Assembly: GCA_009829735.1 (NCBI GenBank)
Contig: CM020619.1
Location: 23,647,554-23,711,553, forward strand
From: Pyropia yezoensis
Lineage: Eukaryota > Rhodophyta > Bangiophyceae > Bangiales > Bangiaceae
Direction of reading: 5' to 3'
DNA length: 64,000 bases
Shown here: positions 43,784 through 54,801 of the stretch, piece by piece
How positions within the stretch are numbered: the first letter of the stretch is position 1
How the letters are laid out: each line of letters opens with the position of its first letter
Translations under genes and position numbers: made by a program
Notes under the pieces: generated by a model
The model's database searches: none
The model's input: only the letters and a program-made list of their open reading frames with translations
Told to the model about the DNA's origin: nothing

Positions 43784-44939
43784 ATGGCGTCGGCCGGTCC
43801 CCCCCCCCCCCCCCCCGGCGGCGCCCCCCCCTCCTCGGTCGTTGGCGTCGCCGCCGTCCGCAGCCGCGGGGTGGGCGTCACGGACGCGGCCGCGTCGGCG
43901 GCGGGCCTCGACGCGCACGCGGCGCAGCGCGCGTGGGCGGCGTCGCCAAAAGTCCGAGGCCCGCATCCTCTTTAGCGGCCTCCTCTTCCTCACCCAGATC
44001 CCCGTTGACCGGGTGGCGGGCGCCGACCACCACCGGGGCTACCTGGTCCTGGCGTTTGCCTACTTCCCGCTCATTGGGGCGGGGGTGGGCTGGGTGGGCG
44101 CCGCCGCGTATGGCGCCGCCGCGGCAGTCCTGGGGGGGGGCCCCCCCGTGGCTGCCGTCGCGGCGGCCGCCGCCACCGCCGCCACGTGTGGGGTGACCAT
44201 GTGCCTGCACGAGGACGGGCTGGCCGACGCGGCCGACGCGACGCTCGGCGGCTGGTCCCGCCCCGAGGTGCTGGCCATCATGAAGGACTCGCGGGTGGGC
44301 ACCTTTGGGGCGGTCGCCCTCGTCCTGGGCACGGTCGCCAAGGTGGCGCTGCTCGCCGCCCTCGGCGGACCCGGCTCGTCGGTGTGGGCGCTCGGCGCCG
44401 GGTCGGGGGCGGGGCCGGCCATTGTCGCCGCGCACGCGCTCGCCCGCGCCACCTCGCCGCCGCTCGTCGCCACCTGCGCTTACATTGTGGACGCGGAGGA
44501 CGCCAAGGGGGACTTTTACTCGTGGTTTGGCCGTTCCCGCCACCTGCTCAGCGGCGCGCTCGTGGCCGCGTCGACGGCCAGTGCGGTAGCCATGGCGGCG
44601 GCGGCGGTGGGGGTGCGGCCGGCGGCGGCCGCCGCCGCCGCCGCGGCGGCCGTTGCCGCGGCCGCCCGCTGGTGGTGCTGCCGCGTCCTGGGAAGGGTCA
44701 CGGGGGACCTCCTCGGCGGCACCATTGTGGTGGCCGAGCTCGCCGTCTACGCGGCGCTGCTGGCGGCTGGGCCCTCGGGGGGGGGGTGGGCCGCCTCGGC
44801 GGCGCCGGTCGGCCGATTTGCCGTCACGCTGGCCGGGATGGCGGGCCTCGCCGCCGTGTCGTTCGCGCTGGGGGGGGGGATTCAGCCGGCCGCCCAAGTG
44901 GGCGTCTCGGGGGAAGGCGATGCCGGGGGGGGGGGCTGA
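43784..44939 (+). CDS. cobS: Cobalamin synthase (adenosylcobinamide-GDP ribazoletransferase)
   Basis: CobS joins adenosylcobinamide-GDP to alpha-ribazole (phosphate), the last steps of cobamide lower-loop assembly, at a membrane. The protein is polytopic: hydrophobic Ala/Leu/Val segments throughout and the N-terminal family block ILFSGLLFLTQIPV. The active-region signature HEDGLADAADATLGG (44208-44252) is followed by EVLAIMKDSRVGTFG, both hallmarks of the family. The C-terminal GRVTGDLLGGTIVVAELAVY block is also present. Size (about 340-370 residues) exceeds the bacterial 250 through an N-terminal extension and Ala-rich loops. The conserved frame is open from ATG 43842, but a second frame from ATG 43784 (MASAGPPPP to AQRAWAASPK) looks more natural upstream and would join it by a one-base slip at AAAA 43948-43951. 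The start is therefore uncertain. Convergent with the oxidoreductase gene, 138 bases away. Confidence 0.82.
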
Positions 44940-45077
44940 CCGCCACCGCCCGTGGGGCTCTATTATGGAACGCAACCAGTGCCGTGCTGGCACAGCGCGG
45001 GGACCTGCAGCCCGCTTTGCTCCTCTTTCGACCACACCATTCTAGACGATCACGCACGAGGTTGAATGGCATGGCAA

Positions 45078-46043
45078 TCACTCCGTAGCATCTGGCATAG
45101 CAATCACTACCTTGCCCAGCGCGCGGCCGCCCGCCATCTCGGCGACGGCCGCCTTGACGCCCGCCTCATCAAACGGAAACACCTTGACCGTCGGCTTGAC
45201 TTGCCCCGACATCACAACGGGGAGGACGCGCTCGAGGTCGGCGCCCGTTGGCGCGAGCTGGATGAACGTCCACCGGTCGTCCGTCTCAAAGGTGGCCACC
45301 GCCGCCATGCGGCCAGCGGCGGCGGGTGAGAGCACCTTGAGGGCGCCCTCCATGTCCCCAGCCAGCTCCATCACCGCGTCATAGTTGGACAGCTCGGCCT
45401 CCACAGATGAAGACCGATAGTCGACGACCACGTCCGCGCCACAGGCCTTGACAAACTCCGTCTTGGCCGGCGAAGCGGTCGTGGCGACGGTGCCAGCTTT
45501 GAACAGGTCGCTCTTGGCCAGCTGGATGCCCAGATGGCCGACGCCCCCGGCGCCAGCCGTCACCAGCAGCTTTTCCCCACGCGACAACTTCACCGTCTGG
45601 AAGCTGTCCAGCGAGGTCAGCAGGGCGACCGGCAGGGCGGCAGCGTCAGTCCAGGAGAGCGCGTCGGGCTTTTTGGCCAGCACCGCCTCCTCCGCCAGCA
45701 CGCTCTCGGCCACCGTCCCGGCGGTGCGGGTGGCAATGGACACGGCGTGGATGTCCCCAAAGACGGCGTCCCCGACGCGGAAGCGGGTCACCTCAGAGCC
45801 GACGGCGTCGACGGTGCCGGCAACGTCGTAGCCAATGACGACGGGGAAGACGTCGTTTGCGAGGCCCATCTTGTTGGCAAACCCGTCGGCCCTCTTGATG
45901 TCCACGGGGTTGAGCGATGCGGCCACCACCCGCACCCGCACCTGCGTCGACGACGGCTCCCCGGGGGCGGGGACCGGACCAAACTGGAAGACGTCAGTGG
46001 CGCTGCCCCAGGCGGTCTGGTGCAACGCCTTCATGGTCGCCAT
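45078..46043 (-). CDS. MDR-family NADPH-dependent quinone/enone oxidoreductase
   Basis: 321 residues, single exon, close to the usual 310-330 of zinc-free medium-chain reductases. An N-terminal GroES-like domain (VAASLNPVDIKRADG, then VIGYDVAGTVDAVG) is followed by a Rossmann domain with the nucleotide loop GAGGVG at residues 164-169 (VTAGAGGVGHLGIQLAK) and a substrate-side block containing ADVVVDYR. The catalytic-zinc ligand set is absent, and the sequence resembles plant and algal alkenal/enone reductases. Likely role: NADPH-dependent reduction of alpha,beta-unsaturated carbonyls or quinones formed during oxidative stress, in cytosol or plastid. No transit peptide is obvious (MATMKALHQT is already domain sequence). 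Exact substrate unknown. The start at 46043 is supported by alignment of MKALHQTAWG with family N-termini. Confidence 0.88.
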   Translation of the reverse strand: MATMKALHQTAWGSATDVFQFGPVPAPGEPSSTQVRVRVVAASLNPVDIKRADGFANKMGLANDVFPVVIGYDVAGTVDAVGSEVTRFRVGDAVFGDIHAVSIATRTAGTVAESVLAEEAVLAKKPDALSWTDAAALPVALLTSLDSFQTVKLSRGEKLLVTAGAGGVGHLGIQLAKSDLFKAGTVATTASPAKTEFVKACGADVVVDYRSSSVEAELSNYDAVMELAGDMEGALKVLSPAAAGRMAAVATFETDDRWTFIQLAPTGADLERVLPVVMSGQVKPTVKVFPFDEAGVKAAVAEMAGGRALGKVVIAMPDATE

Positions 46044-46603
46044 CGCTACACAGCGGGGGGGGGGAGCGTGGGGGATGCGAAGTAGAGGAGGAAGGGGGGG
46101 AGGGCAGCGCGCAGCAGCGGCGGCGGTGGCCTGGGAGCGAGGGGGGGGGGGTGGGGAGGAGGGAGCGGCGGGGCAGCGAGGCGGCGGCAGCGGCGGTCCG
46201 GGGGTGGGGCGTCGGGAGAGGTGGGCGTCGTGTGGCTAGCTGGTGTGGGAGTGGGAATCTAATTTAGGGAGGCAAACCTGTCGGCCGTAGCGGGCAGCAG
46301 GTGGGCGCAGCGCAAAGGGGCGAGCAGGAGGATGGAGGGGGCAGGCGGATGGAGGAGGTGGCTCTGGAGGCACCAACAATGTGCTTCTTTGAGGCACCAA
46401 CGACGTGCTTGTTCACCGTCCACTAGAGTGACCCGCCGTGGTGCAGAGCAGTGCGCGCGGTGAAGGCGGGAGGCATGCAAGAAAGAACGGGAAAACGGTG
46501 GGACTCACTCAGAATCAAGAGAGGCGGTCGAGGCGATTGCGCTTGCAGTTGAGGCGGCTGTTGTTGATTTGTGCAGCGGCCGCTTGCCAAACGGCGTTTG
46601 GCT
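46044..46603. other. Intergenic upstream of the oxidoreductase gene
   Basis: A purine-rich stretch of G runs (46050-46230) probably includes the oxidoreductase promoter. A GAGGCACCAAC(A/G)A(T/C)GTGCTT word occurs twice between 46366 and 46411. No gene seen. Confidence 0.4.
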
Positions 46604-47100
46604 TGTAAGTATTGCAGTTTTCCCAATTTTGTCCCATGTGGACAAGAGGAAGAGCAAACTGTGTTTGACCCATGATAAGACTCAGATGCTGCCTCTCCGT
46701 ACAACAACGGACCCTCATGCAGAGCTGACATTGGCCAAACAGTGTGATCGGGGATTCTCTCGGAATTTCTGACCACTTCGAGGGCAGAACAAGCACCGGC
46801 TGAGCGCTTCGCACTGTTCTTGACAGAGATGACCTGACAAAAAGGGCCAACCGGCGAGATCCGATAAAAAAAACAAGAGTGTTTCTACCAACCAGCGTTC
46901 GTTGCGAGAGCAGTTGTGGCCATATCCAATCATCAGATTCTTCCGACAGACGTGTTGCAGCACGCCATTGGTAAGCCCTCTGCTGCCAGCCTGCGATTGG
47001 CCCTTGCTCTTGTACACTTGCCTAATCGCCTTACACAGCCTGCCCGCACGGCTAGCTAAGGTTCTACTGACGGCGCCCTGAACGACGTAGGTGCGCTCCT
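46604..47100 (+). repeat. Diverged MITE-family relative
   Basis: It starts AAGTATTGCAGTTTTCCCAA, matching the MITE termini, and shares internal words such as TTTCTACCAACCAGCG against TTTCGACCAATCAGCG. The other end is not clear. A TGGCCAAAATTGGG motif at 47762-47775 could be the distal terminus if about 650 bases were inserted. Confidence 0.4.
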
Positions 47101-48097
47101 CACGACCGCGTGGGCGCGCTTGAGTGCCCCCCCGGGTTTGCACTGCGCAGCACTGCTTATCGCCTGTCAAGATTTTCTTGCTTTTGTGGGAAATTCTCGA
47201 GCAAAAACCTGCATCAAACCTGCATCGACCCCCCCTCAAGGCATCATAGACACCGCTTTTACCCCCGTTTCTTGCTTTCTGCCCAGAACAGCTCGGGCGA
47301 TTGGTGGTCGCCACCTCCCTTGGTATGACCGGAAGCGCTCGGGGCAGGAGAGCACTCTCGTGAGGCGCAAAGAAGCGACCGACCATTGCTACGCTTGGGA
47401 GCAATGTTTAAACAAACGCGTTTAAAAATCGCGCAATCTCTTGCACTGGTAAAGCAAAAACCTGCGCGACGACAGCTTTCGAGGGTCTGCACGGAAAAAT
47501 CTCTCCGCCTTGCTCGTCATCTACAACGTGAATTCTGACCAATGGAGCGCTCCGTCCAGCAAACAGCAGCGCCACCGCTGTTGTCATTGGTTGACAGAAC
47601 ACCGACAGCGGCCGTCGCGACAGCGGCCGTCGCGTCGGTCATCCTGGGGGAGATTCTTTGGCCTCAGCCCATCCCCTCGATCAGAAAAGCAAAGTTCTGC
47701 TCGAGCCGTTCATTTTCGTGCTCGAGCAGAGCAAGAATTTGCACAACGAAGCAAGAGATCTGGCCAAAATTGGGCTTGTATCTTGACAGGGGATAAGCAC
47801 TGCTGCGCTGCGTTCCCGCGAACGGGCGCCAGTTTCGAATAGGGATTCAAACCACCTCAGCCGGCCGCGGCTATCATCCCCATTGGCACCCGCCGGGCAA
47901 CCGCTGCCATCCACCGGAGCCGCCCCCGATGACGGCGAAGCCCGACGCGGACGGCAGCATATGCCTGTGGGCGACCCTCGCTGCCCGAGATCCCCCTCAC
48001 CGAAGCCGCAAAGCCGCGCTCGAGCACTGGTGCTCACCACCCCCTCCGCCCCCCACGGGGGGGGAGCTCGTACCGGCGGGGCGGGCGCCTGCTACCG
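47101..48097. other. Intergenic, no gene seen
   Basis: A mixed-GC stretch with several AT-rich islands and short frames on both strands. None has a domain. Confidence 0.4.
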
Positions 48098-48420
48098 GTG
48101 GGGGCGGCTGGTACAGGCGGGGGGGGCAGCTGCTACAGCCAGGAAAGTGGCTGCTACCGGTCAGGGAGCGGCTGGTACTGGGGAGGGGGCGGCAGCTACA
48201 GCGAGGGGCGCGGCTGCTACCGGTTGGGGGGCGGCTGGTACCGGCGTGGGGGTCGGGTGCTGCAGCCGGCGGGGCAGCTAGTACCGGGATGATGGCGGCT
48301 TGAACCGGCAGGGGGTGCGGCTGCTGCAGCCGGGGGGGCGGCCGGTACCGTGGGGGAGTGGCTGCTACCGGCGCGGGGGGCGTCTGCCACCGGTGGGGAG
48401 CGGCTGCTGGAGCCTTTCTG
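48098..48420 (+). repeat. Minisatellite, about 21-bp units
   Basis: Imperfect repeats built from GGCTGGTACCGG, GGCAGCTGCTACAGC and GGCTGCTACCGG words. In one frame they give 7-residue units of the type AATGxGA/AGTGxGA, but the frame stops at 48281 and no start or domain makes it a gene. Confidence 0.55.
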
Positions 48421-49103
48421 CTCTTGCTTGTACCTTTGCCTCCTGTTTGGCCATGTATTTTTTATGTCGGCGGCCTGCTTCCTGCCGCTTTGTCTTGTTG
48501 GGCGGGCGCCGGGTGCGTGCGTGGGGTAAACTTCCGGGCTGGAAGACGTAGCCTGCGCCCGTCCGCTTGGATCTGAAGTCGGACAGTCAACTGGCACTCC
48601 TGCCACGCAAACGAGGGTCAGCGCATGGTATACCCCGTGGATCGCTGCGGCTTTGCATCCATTGACCATTGCTTGCCGTCCATTCCCGTCCCGCCGGTAT
48701 CGCCCACACATGGTCTGTTTTCGTCTGTGGACAGGCGGCCGCATGCGCCGCCGGCTGGCGGCCGGCCGCTGCGCGACGGTCCCCACTGGCCGGGTCCTCC
48801 CCCCCCCCCCCCCCCCCCCCGCCCCCAGACCCCGCAAACGCAGGGTGTTGGCGACACCCCGCGCAGTGGCGCCGGCCACGACGACCGCGCCGTCGCGACG
48901 GGCGGCGGCGGCCGATACGGCGGTACAGTGGTGGCGCGCCCGCCGTCGGCGGGTCCCCCCTTGGCTGCCGCCCGGCACAGCCGACAGCTCCCTCCCCCCC
49001 CCCCCCCCCCTCCCCCCCCCCCCCCCCCCTCCCTGGTCCCCCATCCACCACCTACTTAGTCCGCCTCCCCCATCTCACTCCCCACGGTGGCGCCGCGCCG
49101 TGC
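48421..49103. other. Intergenic, C-run rich
   Basis: Contains long C runs at 48800-48822 and 48990-49030. The frames on both strands are homopolymer and arginine/proline artefacts. The 3' untranslated region of the expansin-like gene must lie here. Confidence 0.45.
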
Positions 49104-50774
49104 TCACGCGGCGGCCGCCTTTGCGGTGCCGGCCTCGACGCCGGTGTTATTGGCCGCCAGACTGGTGGCGGCGTCGACGCCGCCGCTACCACCAACGCCG
49201 GTGCGGCCCGAGCCCCACAGCACCGCGCTGCCAGGCGTTGGCCACTTGGAACCCTGGATGGCAACGCCGTTGCGGATGTCGTAGAACCAGTCCTCAAAGC
49301 GCTAGGGGGGTCGGGAAACGACACCCCACATGCGGGTTAAGTGCAGGCGGGGAGGGTGGGAGGATGGGGGTTGGGAGGAGGGCAGGGGGAGGAGGGGAGG
49401 GGGGGAGGAGGGAGGGGAGGGGGGTGAGGGGAGTGCAGGCAGCGACAGAGAGAGGCGGCCGCCAACCGAGCAGCGGACAGAAAGGGCAAGGCAGGGGAGT
49501 GAGTCTTTGCGTCGCGGCCGTGGATGGCCTCTGCCGTCGGTCATTGTCGGCGGCGCGGCGCCGCCCGGTATCCCCACGGATTGAGTCCCTCACACCCACC
49601 ATACGCACCCCACACCCATACCCCTCCTTTTCACACCGCCACGCAGACGCACGCGCACATGCAAGCCCAGGAACCGCGTCCTCGCGAGCCACCACCACCC
49701 TTCCACTCCCCCCCCCCCCCATCGACCCGCCCACACAGACACAGGGAAGACGGCGGCACCCGTACCTCCCCTCGCACGTCGACGGTTTCGATCTTGAACG
49801 GCATGTCCAGGCCGCCGCCGGCGTTGAAAATGAAAAAGCCGTCCCGGCTGCGCTCTGCCCACCAGCCATTGACGTACACCTCCTTGATGGGGACGGGCAG
49901 ATTGCGCGGTTGCACCTGTGGTGAGGAAGGCAGGGGGGGAGGAGGTTATCAGGCAGGGGGGGGTGTTGACAGGGGGGAGGGAAGGGGAGGTGAGGGTTTC
50001 ATCGCCCACACACCTCGACCGCAAAACCACACAGTGGACAGATGAGGAACACGTTAGTAGCAGAGACAAGGGAGCACTGTCGACGGTGGAGCCCCACACT
50101 GTGGTCGCGGCGCACACCCATTCTCTCTTTCCTCCACCCCCGAAACAGTACCCCCGCCGCTCGCCGGCCACGCCTCCCCCCCCGTCCGCCGCCCCCCCCC
50201 CACACACGGTCCCTCTGGTAGCCCCCACGTCACGTACCTTGATGTACCACTTGTGGCTGCCCACAAACACGTACTCAATCGGCCCCTCTACCGGACACGG
50301 CACGGCGCGCCACGTGATGTCCCAGCGGCCGTCCTTCCCCCCATCCGAAAAGTCCAGGTCCCCATACCCCCCCCAGCTCCCCCCCGTACAGCTGCTGCAG
50401 TGGTCCATCACGTACGCGTCATAGGTGCCCCGGATGGGGTCCGCCCCGCGGCCACTGCCGCTGCCGTCGACGGTCACGCACATGCCACAAAAGGCCGACT
50501 CGCCCAGCTCCCGCCACTGCCGCGCGTTGAGCGCCACCCCCTGCCGGCCCCGCGCGTTGGGCGGGCGGGGCACCAGGGAGCACTGGCCCCAGTCGGTCGT
50601 CCAGTAGTAAGTGCCGTCGCCCGAGGTGGTCTTGCTGTCGGCATAGTAGGAGAGGATGTCGCCGGCGGCGACGGGGGTTGGGAGGGTGGCCAGGCCTGCC
50701 GCCGCAACGGCAACGGCGGCGAGGAGTGCCAGGCGGGACAGACGGCTGCGGGGTCGGTGGTCAGAGGAGGTCAT
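49104..50774 (-). CDS. Expansin-like secreted protein, three exons
   Basis: Exons 50774-50238, 49915-49766 and 49301-49104, all joined in phase 0 by GT-AG introns (donors GTACGTGACG and GTACGGGTGC; acceptors CCACAG and CCCTAG), give 294 residues. An N-terminal signal peptide (LALLAAVAVAAAGLATL) is followed by a double-psi beta-barrel domain: ALNARQW, CGMCVTVDGS, YVMDHCSSC, the expected acidic residue in GDLDFSDGG, then ITWRAVPCPVEGPI. Exon 2 and the start of exon 3 form the D2 domain (LPVPIKEVYVNGWWAE, RDGFFIFNAGGGLDMPFKIE, then FEDWFYDIRNGVAIQGSKWP). It resembles expansins of bacteria, fungi and algae more than land-plant EXPA. Likely role: non-hydrolytic loosening or binding of cell-wall glycans outside the cell. 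The tail is Gly/Ala-rich. Six cysteines in D1 are consistent with secretion. Confidence 0.87.
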
Positions 50775-53630
50775 GGTGATGGGGGGGGGGGGGACACAGT
50801 GAGGTCGGGGGGGAGAGGAGGTTCCCAAGCGGGTGTCTGCGACTGGTTACAGCCAGGAAGAGGGGGGGGAGGGGGAAGGGGACACCGCCAATGGAAGAGG
50901 GGCGCGACCTGCGCGTGGTACCGATGATGGCAAAGGGGGGGTGCCGCCGACTGGGGCGCGTGTTCCCGCTCTTGAACCGTCCACGGATACGTCCCCCCTT
51001 CCTCCCCTCACCCACATCATGCGCCACCGCCCCCCGTCTCACCCCGCTGTGCGACGGGCAGCTTCCCGGCCACCCGCGGCGGTCAACGACCAGTCCAGCC
51101 GCCCGTGTCCTGTAGGTACAGTACAGTACTACCTACCGTACCCGTCAGCGTGCACTCGCCGCAAGTTTGGCGGCCGCCGCCGTGCCACGTGACCGCCCCG
51201 TCCACGTCGGGGGTGGGCGGGTGGGGCGGCGGCGGCGGCAGGGAGACTGCCGCCGCCGCCGCCGCTGGCGCCACGCCAGCCCGCTTGGCCGCGTCCAGTC
51301 ACCTCCCCGCGCCAGCCTCTGCAGTGCCGCCCGGACGCCACCACCGCCATTGTCCGTACATACTGGTGGTCGGCTGAGCCAGCAATAGGCACCGCAGGGA
51401 TGCGCCGAGTAGCTATCCACGTCAGCTCCCGGCTGGTCCGCCCGTGCCCTCCTCGCCACCCCATCTGCGTGTCCGTCCCCCCCCCCCCGCCCCTCCTCCC
51501 CACCCCACCCTCTCCGCGCACCGACTTCCGCCCCCCCCGCCCCTCTGCCCACCACCAACCACACCCGCCCACGCGGCGGCTCGGCGCGAGACACACCACC
51601 GTCACGGGCACAGGGCGGCGCGCGCACGGCAGCCTAGTCCGCTCCCTGCCCGCCGCCTCCCCCCCCCGGCTGGCGCGCCCGCCCCGGCCGGGGCCCCCCT
51701 TCCGCAGCGCGCGCCGGCGGCGGCGCGCCAGTCGCGGCGCTCCCGGCACGCGGGGGCCGGCAGGCAGCTACATGTATAGCCAAACTGCAGTTTGCCGTTG
51801 GCAGTCCCCAAGCCGCCGCCCCCACCTCCTCCAACCCTCCCCCCCCCACCCCCCCCGCGCGACATCTTTCCGCGTCGTTTCTGCAACCCGCCGCTGCTGG
51901 GGCGCAGTGCCGCCACCGTGTGACTGCAGTGCCCGTGGCGCCCGGCCAGACGCCGACTGGCACTGCGCGGCGGGGCGGGGGGGTGCGCCGGGGGGAAGGG
52001 ATGTCTGGTTGTATTGTACTTTCCGTTGTGGCGTGGCAGTGGCGGTCACGGTGGCGGTCGTTGCGCGGGGGGGCGCGGGGCCCTTCGACAGTGAGCCCGG
52101 CCGGCGTGGCAGATCAATGGGGATCTCCTCCTGATTCACCTTTCCCCACCGGCCTGCGGGTCAAGCGGGCATCATCAGTAAAATGCGCCACACCATTGAG
52201 GCCCCCATCCAATGGAACCAATTTGAGGCATGCCTTTATGGGATCCCTTGGTCCCATTACGAGGGGTGCCCTAATGGTGCCCTGACAGCGCGGTCCATTG
52301 GCACCGTTTTTTTTTTAATGGTCACGTTTTTCGGAACGGGCAGATGTTTCATGGCCACGGACATTCTTTTCGATATCCTATCCAGCACACCCTTACCTAC
52401 GGTGAGACTCCAGTCTCCAAGGTCCCTACCGCCGCTCCGCCGCTAGCAGCATGTACGCGTTGCGAGAACAAGCCGGCTGCGCGGAGGTGGGGGCACCGTC
52501 GACCAGCAAGCTACACGCGCGGCGCCTCCCTCCACGGGTCCAACCTCGCATCCACCGTCACTAACGCCAGTCTTGCCATGCTGCGGTCCGTGCAGAACCC
52601 TCCCCTCCATGCTTCCCTCCCCACTGCCGCATGCGCCCACAAAAACTCACTGCCGCAAACGGCGTGCCCGTCAGAAGTCGTTCCGCACCCGACCCTTGCC
52701 CCTCCCACTTGCGTACCTGTCTCCATGCCCATCCACCACTCCGGGCGCTGTACCTCTGCGGAGGTATTAATGGCATGACCACATCAGCGTCCGCCGAACC
52801 GATAGGTGAACAAACATCCGTAGCCGCAAGCAGCGGCGGAGCGTGAGCGGCAGATGGCGCAGACTCAAGGAACAACGATGGGGCAGCAGCGTTGGCAGCT
52901 GCTCCAGCCGCCTTTCGTGCCACCCCCGTCACCTCGGCCGCAGACGCCCCATCAATAAAGACCCACCCACCCTTCCACACGGCCCCCACCGCGGCCGCCG
53001 CCAGAACCCCTCTTGTCCCCGCGCACCCCCCTTCTCCCTTCTCCCCACCACATCCCTTGCCTCAACGTCCTCGGTCATCTTCACCCCCTCGCCCTTCTCA
53101 CTTACCCCTCCGTTACCGCCTCCCTCCTCGTCCCCATCCTTGTCGTCGTCCCTGCCCGAGCCCTCCTCGCTGTCCCACGCTCCCTCGCCGTCCACGCCCC
53201 GCGCTCCTCGAGCCGACGAGCCGTGCGCCCCACGACCAAGTCGAAGTGCTTGCGGAGGGCTGGTGGCCGTTGTGCCCGCACAGTTGGCGGTCCCCCCCTC
53301 TACTTTCCCGTTGTCAGCAACGCTTTGCCGAGGCGCTGCGTGACGCCGCACCAACCACGGCGTGGACGTGCCCCCCCCCGCACCCTCCTGCCACGAAGAG
53401 ACTTGCACTCACTGCCCCTCAAAACGGCCCGCAGGACGCGGGCGGTGCGGCGCCACTGCTCAGCAGGCCGTGGCTTGGTCTTTGACGGAAATAATTCTGC
53501 GAGGGGGGTCGCTCTCGGAACTCTCTGACGGGCCCCCTCTCAGACTGATCATTGAGCCTACCCCTGTGAAAGGTCATTAAACCCACCTTTCAATGACACC
53601 AAAATGACTCAGTTACGGGACCCACCATTC
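50775..53630. other. Intergenic, no convincing gene
   Basis: Upstream of the expansin-like gene the sequence is GC-rich, with homopolymers and weak palindromes such as GTAGGTA facing TACCTAC at 51112-51137. Two minus-strand frames (52989-52561, starting MGAVWKGGWVFIDGASAAEV, and 53408-52929, with an acidic Gly/Asp/Glu stretch) look somewhat protein-like but lack a recognisable family, start context or splice continuity. Confidence 0.35.
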
Positions 53631-53683
53631 GCCCATTGGAAGCTCAATAGGTGATTAGACGTCTAATCGACCCCTCAATGGGC
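53631..53683. repeat. Nested palindrome
   Basis: Outer arms GCCCATTG (53631-53638) and CAATGGGC (53676-53683) flank an inner perfect 16-base palindrome GATTAGACGTCTAATC (53653-53668). Could be a hairpin, the core of a small mobile element, or a dimeric binding site; the centre has the GACGTC core seen in bZIP sites. Confidence 0.6.
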
Positions 53684-54632
53684 GCGCGCACGTTTAGTGA
53701 TGATGGCGGCGGCAAGAAACGGGCACGCCCGCGCGCAGCCGCACGCCCTGGCGCCGGCGGCCACGCCCCAAGCGGCGGCCCCGTGTCGTCCCGCGCCGCC
53801 ACACCCTCCCAGAGGGGGGCTCCCTCCCCCCCCTCTGAGCTTGCCGCGTCTGCCCTTGCTCCCCACTCGACCGGCAGCCCATCACTGCCGTACACCGTCG
53901 CCGCCGCGTGCGCTCCCCCCCTCCCCGCGCGGGAGGCCGCTCTCCCCCGCCCCACTGGCCACTGATGACCACCTCACCGTGCCGCACCCGCGTCCCGTGA
54001 GACGGGTGTATACATCGACAAATCAGTACAGTCAATCCCCGACCTTGTACCACCCCCGTATAAGCCCAGGTGGGCCTATAACGAAGTGGCCGACAGTCTT
54101 CCACAGTCATTCAGAGCAGCGAGAGAGGCGCGGGCGGCTTTTCTGGGGCGATTGATTGGCGAGCACGCACCTGGCGTCACGGTGCCGGCAGCTGTAATAC
54201 TTGCCATAGGGGTGGGACATCATCGGGGAATGACTGTACCAGCGGCGCCGGCGGTGGTGGTGGGGCACAGCGGGGGCGGCGCCTGCCAGACCCACCGGCC
54301 GGTCGGCCACGCGGCGCCAGACGACGCGGCAGGTGCCCACTGCCACTGCCCACACGCCGCGCCTCGGCGGCGGGTGCCACGCTGGCCGGGGGGCAGTGGG
54401 AACAGCGATCATCCTCCCCCAGCGCCAGCGCGCGGGTCAGGCTGTGCAGCAGAGGCGCGTGCGACGAAGAAGAGGCGCGGGCGACGAAGAAGAGGCCGTG
54501 GGCCGACGTCAAGACGAGTTGCGGCGCATGGGAGCAGACTACTGCACAGTACAAGCTTTCCGATGATGCCACTGGACTTGGAAGAGATGTTGCTTTTCCA
54601 CGTGTCCAACGTGGCCGTGGCCCGCCAGTACT

Positions 54633-54801
54633 GTACATACGTATGTACGAAAGGCGGTGCGTTCTCTCGGGCGGGCTCCGCCAGTGAGCAGCTGCAACCA
54701 CGGGCGAGGCCCACGTCCGTTTCTCCTTCCTTGCGACGGATCTCTCCTGCGCTGGATGGTGGTTCAGCCCCGGTGGACCGCGTCAATTTGTACATATGTA
54801 C
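54633..54801. repeat. Pair of GTACATA palindromes
   Basis: GTACATACGTATGTAC (54633-54648) and GTACATATGTAC (54790-54801), both perfect. They are 141 bases apart in an otherwise GC-rich stretch. A shorter repeated motif, CGT(C/T)(C/T)GTTTCTCCTT then GCGACGATGGATCTCTC or similar, is duplicated near 54712 and 54893. Confidence 0.55.

Noticed and set aside
43878-45035. 385-codon minus-strand frame
   Set aside because: Shadow of cobS on the opposite strand; Arg/Gly-rich with no motif.
52561-53408. Two protein-like minus-strand frames
   Set aside because: One has an acidic tract and the other a short ordered start, but there is no family match, they differ in frame, and no splice pair joins them.
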